From CAYMKL01 sp964390805 (GTDB taxonomy: Bacteria > Chloroflexota > Anaerolineae > VGOG01): 22,155 nt of DNA. The translations under genes were made by a program, and so were the position numbers. Below the pieces are notes generated by a model, which was not told the origin of the DNA, did no database searches, and saw only the letters and a list, made by a program, of their open reading frames with translations. The stretch lies in assembly GCA_964390805.1 (NCBI GenBank), contig CAYMKL010000112.1, forward strand, positions 1 to 22,155, read 5' to 3'. Below are positions 21,582 to 22,155 of this stretch, in pieces (within the stretch, counting starts at the first letter, position 1; every line of letters starts with the position of its first letter).

Positions 21582-22155
21582 ATGGCGGAGAAAGCTCGCA
21601 TCCTGATAGTAGACGACAACATCAGCCTGTGCAAGACCATGTCCTTCGTCCTGGGGCGCAAGGGATACGCGGTCGCCACCGCCAAGGACGGGCCGGAGGC
21701 CGCCGAAAGGGTCAAGGAGAGCCCCTTCGACATGATCTTCATGGACATCAAGATGCCTCTCATGAACGGCGTGGAGACTCATAGAAGGATCAAGCAGATC
21801 AGACCCGAAGCCGTGGTGATGATGATGACCGCCTACGCTGTGGAGGATCTGGTTCAGGAGGCGCTGGAGGAGGGAGCCTACGGCATCATCTACAAGCCCT
21901 TGGACATCGAAAGGGTGGTCGCCGTCATTGAGGAGGCGACGGAGGCCAAGGAGGGAGCGCTCATCATGGTGGTTGACGACGACCCCGGGACCTGCATCAC
22001 CTTGAGAAACATACTGACCAGGAAGAGCTATGAGGTGGGTATCGCTTATACTGGCGAGGAGGCCATCGCCATGGCCCAGCAGGCGACCCATGACATCATT
22101 TTCATTGACATGAAGCTGCCGACCATCAATGGCCTGGAGACCTATTTGGCCATCA
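21582..22155 (+). CDS. Double-receiver response regulator (3' partial)
   Basis: ATG 21582 follows the kinase stop with no gap, and GAGGAGGGGAAG lies just upstream. The 191 residues visible contain one full receiver (VDDNISL, D55 in FMDIKMPLMNG, MTAY, Lys in IIYKPLDIE) and most of a second (VVDDDPGTC, with Asp in FIDMKLPTINGLET), which runs off the right edge. The effector, if any, lies outside the window. The FMDIKMP.MNG...H pattern is typical of receivers in NtrC-like or hybrid relay proteins. As the gene is directly coupled to the membrane kinase, it is the likely phosphate acceptor of that kinase. The upstream IS may now reduce its expression or leave it without its cognate sensor. Confidence 0.9.
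   Translation, partial: MAEKARILIVDDNISLCKTMSFVLGRKGYAVATAKDGPEAAERVKESPFDMIFMDIKMPLMNGVETHRRIKQIRPEAVVMMMTAYAVEDLVQEALEEGAYGIIYKPLDIERVVAVIEEATEAKEGALIMVVDDDPGTCITLRNILTRKSYEVGIAYTGEEAIAMAQQATHDIIFIDMKLPTINGLETYLAI

Noticed and set aside
20877..22091. Minus-strand reading frame of about 404 codons
   Set aside because: It mirrors the HisKA/HATPase and double-receiver genes. High GC third positions keep the antisense frame open; no motif or ribosome site supports it.

Overview
The window looks like accessory signalling DNA from a GC-rich draft genome. I suspect a filamentous or anaerobic Chloroflexota lineage (Anaerolineae-like). The hints are kaiB-kaiC outside cyanobacteria, very many receiver/PAS/kinase proteins, and intergenic spacers filled with short repeat families of the kind common in those genomes. 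No rRNA, tRNA or ribosomal protein gene is present to confirm this, so the assignment is inference. A run of exactly 100 N (4972-5071) shows that it is a scaffolded assembly.

Layout. 1-3938: the 3' part of a poly-HAMP/GAF hybrid histidine kinase with three receivers. 3939-5508: a repeat-rich stretch (G-rich tract, two copies of a 264-bp block, a 60-bp tandem array with the assembly gap, and a TGTCATTC-bounded element) holding one small GIY-YIG gene. 5523-6371: a CheR-type methyltransferase. 6450-8115: a receiver-kinase and a stand-alone receiver. 8129-10836: a clock-like operon of a receiver protein with a KaiA/RbsU-like C-terminal domain, then kaiB and kaiC. 10837-11073: heptad repeats split by a 172-bp MITE. 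11074-15565: three proteins with closely related N-terminal receivers but different outputs (GGDEF, HD-GYP, histidine kinase). 15562-21581: a lipoprotein joining an oligopeptide-type binding protein to a Cache-like domain, overlapping a membrane histidine kinase split by an IS1-like element. 21582-22155: a double-receiver protein that runs off the window.

All genes except the transposase lie on the + strand, often with ATGA overlaps or gaps under 20 bp, so they are probably transcribed in a few long units. The most interesting system is the kai cluster. The gene before kaiB has the order of cyanobacterial KaiA (receiver-like N-terminus, KaiC-activating four-helix C-terminus), but its receiver keeps the phosphorylatable Asp. 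Its receiver is a close paralogue of those on the neighbouring c-di-GMP synthase, c-di-GMP phosphodiesterase and kinase. This suggests a phosphorelay-gated KaiABC-type timer wired to c-di-GMP.

A second theme is repeat activity. A ~23-bp unit (consensus CCTTCG....GCTCAGGACAGG) is present or absent at otherwise identical sites and has entered at least three coding sequences in frame. Heptanucleotide arrays start at or next to the stop codons of three kai-region genes. A MITE and an IS both have clean 8-bp target duplications.
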